DNA of 64,000 nt from Auriscalpium vulgare (Eukaryota; Basidiomycota; Agaricomycetes; Russulales; Auriscalpiaceae). The stretch spans positions 434,001-498,000 of the forward strand of contig JAHBBC010000028.1 in NCBI GenBank assembly GCA_019915015.1, written 5' to 3'. The notes below the pieces were generated by a model. That model was given only the letters and a program-made list of their open reading frames with translations, did not search any database and was not told the origin of the DNA. Position numbers and translations under genes: made by a program. Positions 43,667 to 55,225 of this stretch are shown piece after piece (the stretch's first letter is position 1; every line of letters begins with the position of its first letter).

Positions 43667-45185
43667 GGCTGTTGAGGGGAGAGAGTTGTCAAAGGGGTAT
43701 CAGGTGCGGAGGTGGAAAGACGGATGCGGACCTTGTCCTCGAGGCTATCTATACAGGGCGTACCTGGCAATCACGCGCCCAAGTCGCTGCTGCCGGTGGA
43801 GTCACAGTGAAATTGAAAATGAAACATTGGGCTGACGTCACGCCGCAGCGAGCAATGTGCACGGAGGAGCACCGGTGGGCAGGGGCGCCAAGTTCGCGAA
43901 ATGGTGGAGACACCCTCGGAGAAAGTTACGGCCATGATGGGTAGTACTAACTGTACCCTTACAGAGTAGCCTCTGAAGCGCAGGAAGCCTAGCCCAGACT
44001 ATTTGAAGCCGTTGCAGTTCCAGCATCATACACGGTGGGCATAACAAGTTGAAGGAGTGTGCTGGCCGAACGTTCACGGTTCAGAGCACGAGCCTGCCCG
44101 GCGCTTGCGGTGGCACGCGGAGTTATCGGTGCTGCGTCGGACGCGCGTCTCCCGCCACAGCGTCAAGTTTCGGTTTCTCGTTTCTCCCAGCGGCTTCCGG
44201 ATTGTCGCGGAGGTTTCAGGTAGTCATGCATAGTAACTTGTCTTCTGTTTCGCTCTCAGAGCAGTGTGAACCCTTGGTGGTCAGTGACTCGTGAGCCACC
44301 TCTTCGTGCACGCTGCCAAAGCCAATCATACCATTCGGGTTTCTCTTGTCATGTAAGTGCGGTAATCACGCTGTACGAAGCTGACGCTCTGTTTTCAGGG
44401 AACGCTGTGTGCGCCACATTCTTATCTATGGGCGCTGAGCACCGTGACCTTGCAGGGCCAAGTTTGTCAATCTGGACAGCCAACCCATCTGGCTCTTCCG
44501 CGGAGGAGTCCACCCATCTGGTGTTTGAGCGCAAGCCATGTTACTAGGATATAGTCCGGGTTCGTGTGAAGCGTTCGGCGACTTCGGTCAGCTGAGGATC
44601 GCACCGGGCGGGCAGGCGGTGAGGGCCTAGCTCTATGTGACTTATCGCAACACTGACACTTCTCTGAATGCTCTGCAAGGACAGAACCCCGTTCCTGAAT
44701 CTTACTGGAAGTGGCCCACCGGTTGAAGAGAGTATGGGCACTTTACTTACCTGTGTCGGCATTCCAAGTCGCTGCATTTCAACCCAGACACTCGTTTTCG
44801 TACCACGGCAGACTCGTGGTCGAGCTTCACTCTGGTCATGTCTGCTGGAGCCTAGCTGTCTTGGTAAAAGGTGTCTTTAGCCTCGAGGAGCGCTGTCAGT
44901 CTCACCCGACATCGCTTGGCCTGGCACCTGCTCGTCAAGGTCAAAAATTGACACCCTCGTCTTCCTGTCGTTATCGCTGCCGGCGTCGTTTCAATGTTGC
45001 GCCGTCTGATGAGCGTATTTGTTGTATTCTTGTAGAGCTCCCAGTCGTATACTTGCAACGTAAATTACGTGCTGTGATGATGCCGTTTCCCGTGCATGGA
45101 CTGAGATCTGCTCCGCAAAAAAAACGTACAGCTGTTCTGAACCTCAACACATATATCATCCACTAATCACGTCGGACATCCATAC
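43667..45185. other. Intergenic region
   Basis: About 1.5 kb, mixed composition, near-neutral GC. Small frames (44049-44294, 44711-45166) show no family resemblance. Nothing supported. Confidence 0.4.
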
Positions 45186-46317
45186 CTACGATTGTGGTAG
45201 GCCAACGTACCGCTCTACCAAAGGCTTCCAGCACTCCGTCGGCAGCTGCATGTGCTCGCCCTCGCACGATGTCAGCACCACGCGCCCACGCTCGTCGAGC
45301 TCGCGCAAGCCGATCCAGTCCTCCTGGTACAGCGGCTGCGCGCGCATTGGCACGATCACCTCATCGTCCGTGTCGTCGCCGTCCTCGGTAGGGGGATACG
45401 ACCCGAACCACGCGCTCTCCTTCGGGATGACGGTCTTGTCTTTCGCGAAGATCACGAGGACGAGGTGCTCGAGCGCCGCGAGCTGCCGCGCGTACGTCGC
45501 GTTGCGTGTCGCTGGGAGTTCGTTGTTGATGGACGTGAGGAAGCGGTTGGACTCGAGGTAAAGGGGGAGCTGGGCCGGGTCACGGAAGTACTGTGCCTGG
45601 GCGGGCGGTTAGGTGGGGCTCGGTGAGGAGCAGATGCCGACGCACCTGGACAAGGTGCTCCTGCGCCCACGGACGGTAGACGCCCGCGCGCGCAGCATTC
45701 CGCGCGAGGCGGCAGAGCAAGTCGAGCGGCTTGCACACTGCCATGTCCGCGACGCCCATGTGTTGCGAGCCGAAGGTTATGAGGTTGTAGATTGGCGGGG
45801 TGTTGTAGCGTTCAACATATGCGCGCAGGAACTGCCCGCCTGCGCTGCGTCAGGAGCTGGGCGCGGGCGGATCGAGCAGCGCACCTTGGGAGAACCCGAT
45901 TGCATCAAAGCCGCCCTCTAGCTCCGTGACATTCGCCAACTGGAGCGCGGCGAGGTCAACTTGTTCATCTACGTTGCCGTACTGGACATTCGTTAGCACG
46001 CATCGCAGCGTGACATGGACCGCACATACGAACGTCGCGCGCTGGTCCTCTTTGTCGTCAGGATCAATGTACACGGAGTGTATGAAGATCCCGGGGTGGA
46101 TGTCCTGAATCATTGACTGGAATTCGAGTATCCCAGAAGAAGCATAGGAGTCGCCTGGACGTCGTCAATTGCGATGGCTGCGCGCGCAGGCAGGTGTCGC
46201 ACCTAGGCCATGCCATATTACAAGCGGTCGTGGTGTCGGCGCATTGAGGATATCCTGAGCCGGAAGGCCATAAACACACAGAGAGAGCAGAAAGAAAGAG
46301 GTGATCAATGCCAACAT
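45186..46317 (-). CDS. PPT1: Palmitoyl-protein thioesterase (lysosomal/vacuolar)
   Basis: Removes thioester-linked palmitate from proteins in the lysosome/vacuole. ATG at 46317 gives a clear signal peptide, MLALITSFFLLSLCVYGLPA, followed by PRPLVIWHGLG, which is joined over an intron to DSYASSGILEFQSMIQDIHP. Then GNVDEQVDLAALQLANVTEL and FDAIGFSQGGQFLRAYVERY, where G-F-S-Q-G carries the nucleophilic Ser. PPIYNLITFGSQHMGVADM, the NPQYFRDPAQ-type region and ESNRFLTSINNELPATRNA follow, then FAKDKTVIPKESAWFGSYPP with the catalytic Asp region, and CEGEHMQLPTECWKPLVERY with the catalytic His. Stop at 45186. An acidic insert DGDDTDDE near the C-terminus is unusual but short. Divergent from the WD40 gene. 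Confidence 0.9.
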
Positions 46318-46413
46318 GAAGTCGTTGTCGGCGTTGTGCGTCAAGGCGCGGTCCGCCCTAGGACCAGGCTAATTGAGTCTGACGGCGGCGCGCACTCTTG
46401 CACCACTCCCTCC
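46318..46413. promoter_or_regulatory. Bidirectional promoter, 96 bp
   Basis: The ATGs of the thioesterase (46317, -) and the WD40 gene (46414, +) are separated by only 96 bp. This segment must supply both start regions. No TATA box is visible. Confidence 0.55.
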
Positions 46414-47864
46414 ATGACACAAACAACTTTGCTTCAGTATGAAGCCCCATGTAAGCCTCCGAGGTATGGGCCCTGTATCATTGCTCACGCAGTGTCAAAA
46501 TCCAGGGCCAGTACACGCAATTGACTGGTGCAAAACCCCCGCTCCGGGACAACAGCGTCCGCGATCTGCTTTTCGCCTCGGCATCGCGTCTTTCACGGAA
46601 GACTATCGAAATCGCATCGCGGTCGTAGGACTGCAGGACGAGCGCGTGCTCGTGGAGGACGACTATGGAGACTACCCCGACTTTGTGACGCTCTGCGAGG
46701 CGAATCACGGATACCCCGCGACGTGCCTGCAGTGGCAGCCGAGCAGCGCGACGACCTACGGATGGTCGCAGAAGTCCCCATCGACGGAGCTCCTGGCGAC
46801 GACCGGGGATGCGCTGAGGGTGTGGGAGTACTCGAGCGATGCATCGCCGGCGGCGTCGTCGTTCGTCGGGCGGCAGCCCAGCGCAGGGGGGCACCGGCTG
46901 AATCTGAAGGCTGCGCTCTCTGGTGTACGTCGCCTTTTCATGCCGCGTTGCGAGGGTATTCACCTGGCCGTCGATACAGCAATCGAAAGTGCAGAACCAG
47001 TCTGGAGGCGCCCCGCTCACCAGCTTCTCGTGGAACGAGAAGGCGCCGAGCTTGGTCGTCACGTCCTCCATCGACACGACCTGCACGGTGTGGAACATCG
47101 ACACGTCGACCGCAATCACGCAGCTGATCGCCCACGACCGCGAGGTGTACGATGTCGCGTGGCTGCCGGGGTCGACCGACATCTTCGTGTCCGTCGGCGC
47201 GGACGGCTCGCTGCGCGCGTTCGACCTGCGCAGTCTCGAGCACTCGACGATCCTGTACGAAACGCCTGCGCCCAAGCACCCGCCTTCCGCGCCGGCGGCG
47301 ACCAACCGCCCCCCGACGTCGCCGCTGCTGCGCATCGCGTTCAACCCGTCCGACGCGAACTACATGTCGACTTTTCACATGGACGGCAGCGACGTCCAGA
47401 TCCTCGATATGCGAAGCCCCGGCGCACCAGTGATGGAGCTTCGCGCACATCGCGCCCCCATCAACGCGGCTGGATGGAGCTCAACAGAGGGTTCTTTGCT
47501 AGCGACAGCAGGTACGCGCGTCGAGATCACTCTGATATATGAATGACTCTCTGACCTATGCACACCATCCCCCGCTGCAGCCGACGACTCCCAGCTGCTG
47601 CTCTGGGACATTTCGCCGCACTCACAGCCGCCGACCGCGTCGCCGCGCAATGCGAGCTCGCGGTTGAGCTCGCCGCGGCCGACGGACGGCAAGAAGCGCG
47701 TCCTGACGGACCCTATCATGGCGTACTCGACGCAGGCCGAGATCACGAATCTTGCGTGGTCGCCGCAGATCGCGCCGATGACGATGAACAGTGGACACTC
47801 GACGCCTGCAGGGGAGTGGCTGGCGATCGTCATGGGCAAGTCGATCAAGGCGCTGAAGGTGTAG
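46414..47864 (+). CDS. WD40 repeat protein of the DCAF7/HAN11/TTG1 family
   Basis: A scaffold protein; metazoan DCAF7 binds DYRK kinases and CUL4-DDB1. The start is set by splicing: ATG at 46414 (MTQTTLLQYEAP), intron 46451-46505, then WPVHAIDWCKTPAPG, which reproduces the family's YEAPW-x-V-x-A-x-x-W start. Next: RLGIASFTEDYRNRIAVVGL, GYPATCLQWQPS, LLATTGDALRVWEY, an intron near 46925-46979, then VQNQSGGAPLTSFSWNEKAP, TVWNIDTSTAITQLIAHDRE, FVSVGADGSLRAFDLRSLEH, LLRIAFNPSDANYMSTFHMD, an intron near 47510-47580, DDSQLLLWDISP, and EITNLAWSPQIA. The stop is at 47862-47864. The frame is intact. A longer overlapping frame (46439-47542) is an artefact of reading through introns. Confidence 0.9.
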
Positions 47865-49008
47865 CGGTGGTCCGTGATGACCGTGCCGAGCATGTTGTGC
47901 AGCTAGTTCTTCCGCGCTTTCGCATTGCACCCAGGTTGTATTGTAAGCTTGTAGATGTGTCTCACATAACCAATCCGCAGATTTTGTACCCAGGGCCGGA
48001 GATGTGCCGCAGCTCATCCTCGACAGCAACTATTGGTTACACGGAGGGTCCAATATGTCCGGACTTTGGCCCGGCCTCCAGGCCATTTTTTGTCCGGCCT
48101 CTGATCCAGTCTCAAAGTAGCCTCAAAGCCCATTGTGTAGGGTCCTGTCAGTGATCCCGATGGCCCTCGACGCCCCTGCCGCGTCGAGGTTCGTCGAGAT
48201 ATCATCGGGGGAAGGGATCGAATATGAGCCTTCTTACTGAGTCGCGATCGTCAGCGAGGTGACCTGGACGGTCTCGCCCGGTGCCGGCGCATCAATGGAT
48301 TGACTGCGCTGTGCTTATCATCCCGGCTTCCCGGGCTGATGCAGATGGGTCAATACAGAAGCTTATCTAGGTGGATGGAGGACGCGGAGGAGTTAGAGGG
48401 AGCGTTCCACGAGCACCACATGACAGAGCGCCAGGCGGCTGTCAGACATACTGCAGATAGCTTGGCGGTCTCCAATGTCAGCGCGGAAACCGGTGCTGCA
48501 AGCGGGCGGCCATGTGCGACGCAGAACTGCATATGAAACCACCTGCGCATAAATTGGGATCCGATCACCAGCCTCGGGGGCATCTCACCTTCCAGAAGAT
48601 ATTGGATTCTGAGCACACGATGCGCCGGAGCTGGCTTCTACTTCCCGGGCAGAAAACAAGCTCAAGATCCTCTCGAGCAGTCCATCGAACGACATACATT
48701 TATTTGACGGCCGGACGGCGGTGGGGGTCGTGCGGTGAGGACGAGGAAAAAAATGTTTTGAGAGGCTATCACTGAGGCACCGAGAGATATGAGGAGATAT
48801 GTGACCGGGATCTCGGGCGGGGCGGGATTTTTTTTGATAGCTGACCGCATGGTCTCCTCTGTTCTCCACTTTATATACGGCACAGGGAAATCAGCATGTT
48901 CTTCTGGCACACCCCGCTTCGCTGCATCTCCCCTGCACGCCAGCTTGCCTCTCGCCGAGCCATCGTCGCTCTTGTCACTGAAGTTCCCCAGCAGCACAGA
49001 CACACACG
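47865..49008. other. Intergenic region and CNT promoter
   Basis: Contains a small imperfect inverted repeat around GTCCGGACTTTGG...TTTTTGTCCGG (about 48057-48101) and the CNT promoter with TATATA at 48872-48877. No gene recognised on either strand. Confidence 0.45.
48872..48877 (+). promoter_or_regulatory. TATA box of the nucleoside transporter gene
   Basis: TATATA in the context cttTATATAcggc, about 135 bp before the ATG. Confidence 0.45.
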
Positions 49009-51166
49009 ATGAGCTCCGAGCTTCCCACCGTCGAGCATACCCCGCTCGAGAAGCAGTCTTCTCGGCCGTCGACCGCCTCCTACTCCAAAGAGAAGGAGGC
49101 CGCCATCAGCGACCCCGAGGCGGGTCCCACCGTTGGCAAGGACGCCGTCGAAACCGAGCCTGGCCTCACCACCCGGTACGCAGGCCCCATCCGCGTCGTC
49201 GTCCTGCTCGGCCTCGCTGCCCTCGTCCTCGGATGGTGGATCTCCTCGACCGTCCTCCACGCGACCCGTCACCGCTGGATCGTCCAGTCCATCGGCGCCT
49301 GGTTCTTCCTGCTAGTGATTGCCTTCCGGTTCATCCCAAACTCCGTCGTCACCCGTCCCGTCGAGGCCGTATGGATGCCCCTCGTCCAAACGCCCTTCTT
49401 CAGCCTTCCTTACTACGTCCGCCTTGGTGCCGGTTGGCTCGCGCTCGTCGGTATCGTGGTCGGCTCAGGATACGGTTTTAAGCTCGAGAATGTGCGTGCT
49501 TTTCCGTTCCTTGTCATCCATGCGCCCCGCTGACCGCACCGTAGGGCAGCAACTACGGTGACCGCACCATCTCCGTGCTCGGCCTCCTTGTCTTTCAAGT
49601 CGGCTTTTGGGTGACCAGCAAGCACCGGAGCCACATTGAGTGGCCCACCGTCATCGTCGGCCTCTTCATGCAGCAGGCGATTGCCCTCTTCGTGCTCAAG
49701 TCCGGCGCTGGCTTCCACCTCTTCAAGTGGATTGCCACCGCTGCCTCGGACTTCCTTAACGAGGCTCTTGTCGGCGGAGCTTTCTTCTTCGACGAGGACA
49801 CCATTAACAAGCACTGGTTCTTCGTTAACACGGTACGCCTCGGTACATCTTGTGGCGCTCGCAGGTGGCTAAGCGAATCTTCCTACAGCTCTCGACGATC
49901 ATCTTCTTCATCGCCTTTGTGCAGATGTTGTACTACGTAAGGCTCCTTGGTCGGCGTACTAGCCAAATGCACATGCTAACTATCCGCATAGCTCGGTGTT
50001 ATGCAATGGGTGCTGAAGGGCTTGTGCGTGCAATACTTCCATTACTCGCGTTTCACTTGGCTGATGCACCGACAGCGCCTGGTTCTTCTTCAAGGTGATG
50101 AACATCTCCGGCGCTGAAGCGGTCGTCGCCGCCGCCTCCCCCTTCATCGGCCAGGGCGAGTCTGCCGCCCTCGTCAAGCCCTACGTTGACTACATGACCG
50201 AGTCCGAGCTCCATCTCGTCATGACCTCTGGTACGTCTGGTCAGGCGGCTACGCCGGCAGCCCTAACGCGCGTCATCAGGCTTCTCCACGATCGCTGGCT
50301 CCGTGCTCGGTGCTTACATCAATCTCGGCGTCCCCGCCCAGAACTTGGTCACCGCCTCCATCATGAGTATCCCTGCGTCCATCGCAATCAGCAAGGTCCG
50401 CCTTCCCGAGATGGAGGAGCCCGTCACCCGCGGTCGCGTTGTCGTCGACCGTGGCGGCGACCCCAAGGACGAGCCCGTCAACGCCCTCCACGCCTTCGCC
50501 AAGGGCGCCGTGTTCGGTCTCGTTGTCGCCGGCCAGATCTTGTATGTCCCTCTCCCCCGCAGGTCGCGCCCGTCTGCACCGCTGACGTGCTCCAAGGTGT
50601 AACGTGCTCACGATCCTCTCGCTCGTCGCGATGATCAACGGCCTGCTCACATGGATTGGCAAGGGCTTCGGCTTCCACCACCTCACGCTCCAGCTCATGC
50701 TCCGCTACGTCTTCTACCCCATCACCTTCTTCCTCGGCGTGCCGCGCCCCGAGCTCCTCCGCGTCTCCGAGCTGCTCGCGACCAAGCTCATCGAGAACGA
50801 GTTCGCCGCATACCTCGGTGCGTGCCCCCCCCCTGTTCTCGTTATTCACATGCGCTGACGCTGTGCGCGCATGATAGACCTCAAGGCGCTGCAGATCACC
50901 CCACAAGCGCTGTCCGTCCGCGGCTACACGATCGCCTCGTACGCGCTGTGCGGTTTCGCCAACCTCGGCTCGCTCGGTATCCAGATCGGTGTGCTCTCGA
51001 CTCTCGCGCCCTCGCGCTCCCGCGTCATCGCGCGCATTGGCGTCTCCGCCATGATCTGCGGCTTCATCTCGACGCTCCAGGCTGCTGGTATCGCGTGAGT
51101 ATCCTACTTATTGATGTGAGATTGGCTGCTGACGTTGCGCTCTGCTATAGCGGCATGCTTGTATGA
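49009..51166 (+). CDS. Concentrative nucleoside transporter (CNT/SLC28 family)
   Basis: An ion-coupled nucleoside importer of the plasma membrane. ATG at 49009 begins a polar N-terminus of about 60 residues ([20 protein letters not shown]), then about a dozen TM segments. Landmarks: [40 protein letters not shown], the CNT core [20 protein letters not shown] spliced to [40 protein letters not shown] (G-Q-x-E-S substrate loop), [14 protein letters not shown] joined to [18 protein letters not shown], and [20 protein letters not shown]. The last micro-exon at 51151 gives GMLV and stops at 51166. About eight introns, all GT-AG in frame. Family certain; specificity unknown. Confidence 0.92.
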
Positions 51167-51450
51167 TGTAGATGTTTTTATTGAGGGGGGATGCGTGGGA
51201 TGTGCGTTTTATCATATTACGGTGGTCTTGTAACACGAGTCGTAATGCCTGCGATGAAAAAAATTACCTTTATTTTGCTGATACTCCTCACTATAGCGAA
51301 TGATCATGCGGAAGACATCGTGGCATGCGCAACGTCATACACTGCGCGCCTCGGCAGACGTGAGAGCCACGATAGAGTAGACCGGCGTTGGACCGGCGAT
51401 ATCATTGCAGCAGGGTCGAGGCTATTCAGTGTTCACTGCGCCCATATGCA

Positions 51451-52877
51451 TCACAGCGTGGCCTTATCTTCGAATCGCCTCCTCACGTCGTCCGTCAGAC
51501 AGCTCTCCGCGCCGACCCTCTCGTACACGTTCATCTGACCCTCGACACACACCAGACTCAGCCGTTTCTCTCGCCCCCGCGCCACGGCGATGCCCTGGAT
51601 GGCGCGCAGCGCCTCGCCGAGCTTCCTGAAGCCCGCCTCCGCCGCGCGCTTGTGCTCCGCGAGCTCCTCGTCTGCGAGCGAGTGCTTGATGAGCTGGAAG
51701 AACAGCTCCTGGCGGTGCATGCCAATGTAAAAGTGCTGCGTCTGCGTGAGGTAGAGCCCCGGGAGGATGTCCGCCCAGCGCATGTTGCGCAGCCAGTACA
51801 GGGAGCGCGTCGCGACGTCGATGGTGGCGGCCTGGGGAATCTCCCGCCCGGCGTGGATCACATACAACGCGTCCGGCGGCGGTTGCTCTTGCGGCAGTGG
51901 GCTAGGCGCCGCCGAGTCGGACTCGTCGGCCAAGCCCGATGCTGCGGGGGCACCCACGGAAGGCGCGGGGTCAGCGTGCTTTTCCTCGTCCAGCGTCGGG
52001 AGACACGCGTCAACGTGGGACCTGACAACGAATGCCAGGCCGAGGAAGTCCTAGAAACGGAGGATGGGTGACAGAAGCCCACACAGGTGGTTCATGCGTA
52101 CATATTTCACAACGCGATGGTGCCCTGACTCCCTTGCCTCGCAGCCCTTCGCCGGCGTCGACATCGCATGTTCGAAATTACGCCCATACCTCTTCGCGTT
52201 CGGCGCATCCCAATACTCCGCTTCCCAGCGATTGAGCAAGACCGTTTTGTCGCCCGCGAGCTCGACGTCGATGCGGAAGTCGTGCCATGCCCCGTCGCTC
52301 CTCTTGCTCGACCCGCTTGCCCACCCCATGAGGCGCGTCAGCGAGTTACGCCCGACGATGACGTCGACAGAGGGCCAGTCGACGTGCTTCTGCATGGCGT
52401 CGGCGGCCTTGATGACGGGCAGGAGAGACGAGGATGGAAGCCTGAGCTGACTGTAGCTGTGCCCTTCCTCGTCCGGGCTCAAGTGGAACGGGAACTTTGG
52501 GTCGCCTTTCCATTCTGGAGGAGAGCCTGCTCGTTGAAGAGCAATCAGGAGACAATCGCGAAGTGACTGACACCGCACTCACTAGGGACGATGATCGTTG
52601 GTGTATTTGACCCGGAGTGGAGCCAGTCGTACGATCCTATGCACTGGAGGTTTTGAATCTCGACGTCTGCAGAGGATACGCTTGGGACATCGACCGGGAC
52701 GTCTAACGCCACGACGCTGTCTACGGCGAGGCCGGCGAGGAAGTCCTGCTGCGGGACTGCGCAAGTGGTAGTCGGAAGCTTGGCGGCGGCGGGGTGAACG
52801 GCCTGGACGCAGCGGTTGGGAGTGCCGCCACGTCCCCGTCCACGAGTCCAGACACGATTGCTGCGAGGATAAGACAT
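51451..52877 (-). CDS. Paralogue of the 7.9 kb gene (conserved fungal protein, function unknown)
   Basis: Three exons with introns in the same positions as the gene at 7894-9375. ATG at 52877 (MSYPRSNRVWTRGRGRGGTP). The core matches block for block: GSPPEWKGDPKFPF, HVDWPSVDVIVGRNSLTRLM, WHDFRIDVELAGDKTVLLNR, YGRNFEHAMSTPAKGCEA, GHHRVVKY, LGLAFVVRSHVDACLP, then a variable linker, and AGREIPQAATIDVATRS, WLRNMRWADILPGLYLTQTQ, HFYIGMHRQELF. It ends at 51451. The linker (about 30 residues, Pro/Ser/Ala/Glu-rich) is the main difference. The first intron splits a Ser codon in both genes. As for its sister, I see no prenyltransferase motif. Confidence 0.8.
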
Positions 52878-52926
52878 TTCAACTTGTAGCCTGACGGGGA
52901 GTCTTGCAGGGCACTGGAGAGATACC

Positions 52927-52932
52927 TATATA
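52927..52932 (-). promoter_or_regulatory. TATA box of the 52.9 kb paralogue
   Basis: TATATAGGT on the minus strand 50 bp before the ATG, as in the paralogue at 7894. Confidence 0.5.
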
Positions 52933-54187
52933 CTGCCGAGGGTGCGGTGTGCGACTGCGCTCAAGACTGCCTACCGCAGCTGACCAGCCTGAGCCCCAAC
53001 TTCGATAAGAGCAGATGATGTCCACGAAGCGGAGAAAGACCTTCCTGCGGCGTGAAATGAACTGCGCATCTTGCCTCAAGGCTGGACTGCGCGGACACGA
53101 GTCACATATCGCAGCTGGGCGAGGGGCAAAGCATCGAGAGCATGGCCAGCGGGCGCAAATGAGTTGTAGGATAGAATTCCAGATGTTCAAGAAGCAGTAG
53201 GGACCGATGGGTCGTCTGTGGAGTGTGTTGTAAAGAGGTTGACCTCCATACTGTGGCCGCTGGCGCCATCGAAGGTTAGATCACAGCAAGCTCAAGGTCT
53301 TGGATGTTTCCTGCAAGAAGCACACAACGTCACGGTTTCAATGGCTTAGCTCTTTGGGCGCAAGGCTTCCGTCAAACAGAAGGAATGCCGTCTGCGCCAC
53401 TGCTCGGTATGTATGTGGACCAAGCCTGCAACGGTTTGAATGAGACTAAGTTTCAAACGTAGTAATGCACGCACCCGGATAGACAAAACAAAAGGTGAGG
53501 AACTGTGGCAGCACGTGCACGTCCGAGTCGTTCAACATAAACGTCCGATGTTGCCATCGAATCGTGTTGGATGGCGACCATTTCGATGTACTATTGTCCT
53601 CTTGACGAGACGAAGCGACACGAGTGATATTGTCGTCGGTTGGAAGGGCATTAATAGGGACCGATAACATACCTTGCAGAAACCTCTATCCTGTTGCATC
53701 TAAAATTATAGAGTAAGTAACCATAAGTCGATCATAGTACTGTAAGTTGGGCTGAAGCGGCGGGGGAAGAATGCTAGGGGCGCGATGTGGATTATGAAAA
53801 AAGAGAGTCGACCGTCCAGAGCACTGGCAGTACTTACTGTTTATTTGAACGGATTCTTCAGCTGTTGAGTCACTGCGCACGTGTGTGCTAATCTAATCTC
53901 CTAGCACAATCTACAAGCGCGAATCTCTAATGGGAGCTTAGTAGGTTTGCTGACCTTAACTCCAACCTTCTGCATACCTTTGTCTCATCACATATATACA
54001 GTGATCTTGCCACTGGCCAGTTGCCATGTGGTACAATGACCGCTGGTGTCGAAATAAAAGGTGCTTAGGTGAGAATCTCTCATATTGGGAATCAATTTAT
54101 ACGGTATCGCGACGACTCGGATGGGAGCGCAACAGCGTTCAAGTACCAGCACTAGTACTAGGCCTCTTCGAATTCAATTCCCCTTCC
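52933..54187. other. Intergenic region before BTB gene 2
   Basis: About 1.25 kb, lower GC than its surroundings. Small frames only; nothing recognised. The frame of BTB gene 2 stays open from 54026 but without family similarity before 54188. Confidence 0.4.
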
Positions 54188-55225
54188 ATGGTCAAAACCA
54201 CGGCAGACAACACAAAGGCCACCATCGCCGCAGCACCCTTCGACGATCCCCGCGCAGATCTCGTGCTCGAATCCTCCGACGGTACCCTCTTCCACGTCCA
54301 CACGATCGTCCTTTCCCTCGCGTCCCCAATCTTCGCGGACATGCTCAATCTCCCGCAACCCGCAGCTGGCCAGCCCACCACACACGCCGGTACCCCCTCC
54401 GTCTGCGTCGCCGAGAGCGCGCACACGCTCGACCTCCTGCTGCGCTGGTGCTACCCCATCGCGGCGCCGCCCTTCGCCGCGCTGGACGACATCCGGCTCC
54501 TCCTCGAGACGGCACGCAAGTACGGCATCGACCTTCCCGCCGGCGCCATCGCGTACGCGCTGCAGGGAATGCTCAGCCGCGACCCCCTAGGAGTGTTTTG
54601 CGTCGCTGTCGGGCACGGACTCGCGGAGACGGCGCAAGTGGCGGCGCGCGCAACATTGCAACACCCATTCGTGCGGCTGGATTCGCCACAGCTGCAGTAT
54701 ATCCCTGTGAAGCCGTACCAGCAGCTCATGGGGTACCATGCAGCGTGCGCGGACGTCGCGTGCTGGGCGACGAGGTTCAGAGACGGCAGCTGGATGGAGG
54801 ACCACCCGAGTCTCCTGAAACCTCTCTCCTTGCAACGGCCGATGGAGGAAGGCAACTTTTGCGAACACGACGGCTATCTTCGCGATCGTCGAAAGGGCAC
54901 CTATCGGTTCATGGGGCGCTGGGGGGACGAGGATGGGTGGGTGGGTCCGTTGTACTTGAAGAGCTACCTCGAGAAGGCTCGAGACGTGCTCCGGAGCCAC
55001 CCTGTAAGTGCAGCACTTGATCATTTGACCCCGGACCCGGACGAGCACCTCGATGACGAATGTGAAATTTGTGGGCGGGACGGTAATGACATTGATAGCC
55101 ACCTACGGCAGCGCCTCGGCGCAGAGGTCGACAAACGCGTCGCGAGGGTGAGTGTCATAACTCAAGTCGACTTCTGGTGCTGATGATCCTAGCAGGTTCC
55201 CCTCCCCGACTTCTCTCTGAGCTAG
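54188..55225 (+). CDS. BTB/POZ domain protein, family member 2
   Basis: Two exons, 54188-55147 and micro-exon 55196-55225, 329 residues. ATG at 54188 (MVKTTADNTKATIAAAPFDD). BTB domain: PRADLVLESSDGTLFHVHTI, VLSLASPIFADMLNLPQPAA, LDLLLRWCYPIAAPPFAALD, DIRLLLETARKYGIDLPAGA. The helical second half includes DPLGVFCVAVGHGLAE and PYQQLMGYHAAC. The C-terminus has FCEHDGYL and CEICGRDGND, then VPLPDFSLS from the last exon. The motif C-x-x-C-G-R-D with the upstream Cys-His pair may form a zinc site (inference). Closest in the window to the relic at 15.9-16.3 kb. Confidence 0.88.

Noticed and set aside
46439..47542. 367-codon open frame on the + strand
   Set aside because: It reads through the first two introns of the WD40 gene and leaves the conserved frame after about 46920; the spliced model reproduces the DCAF7 family.
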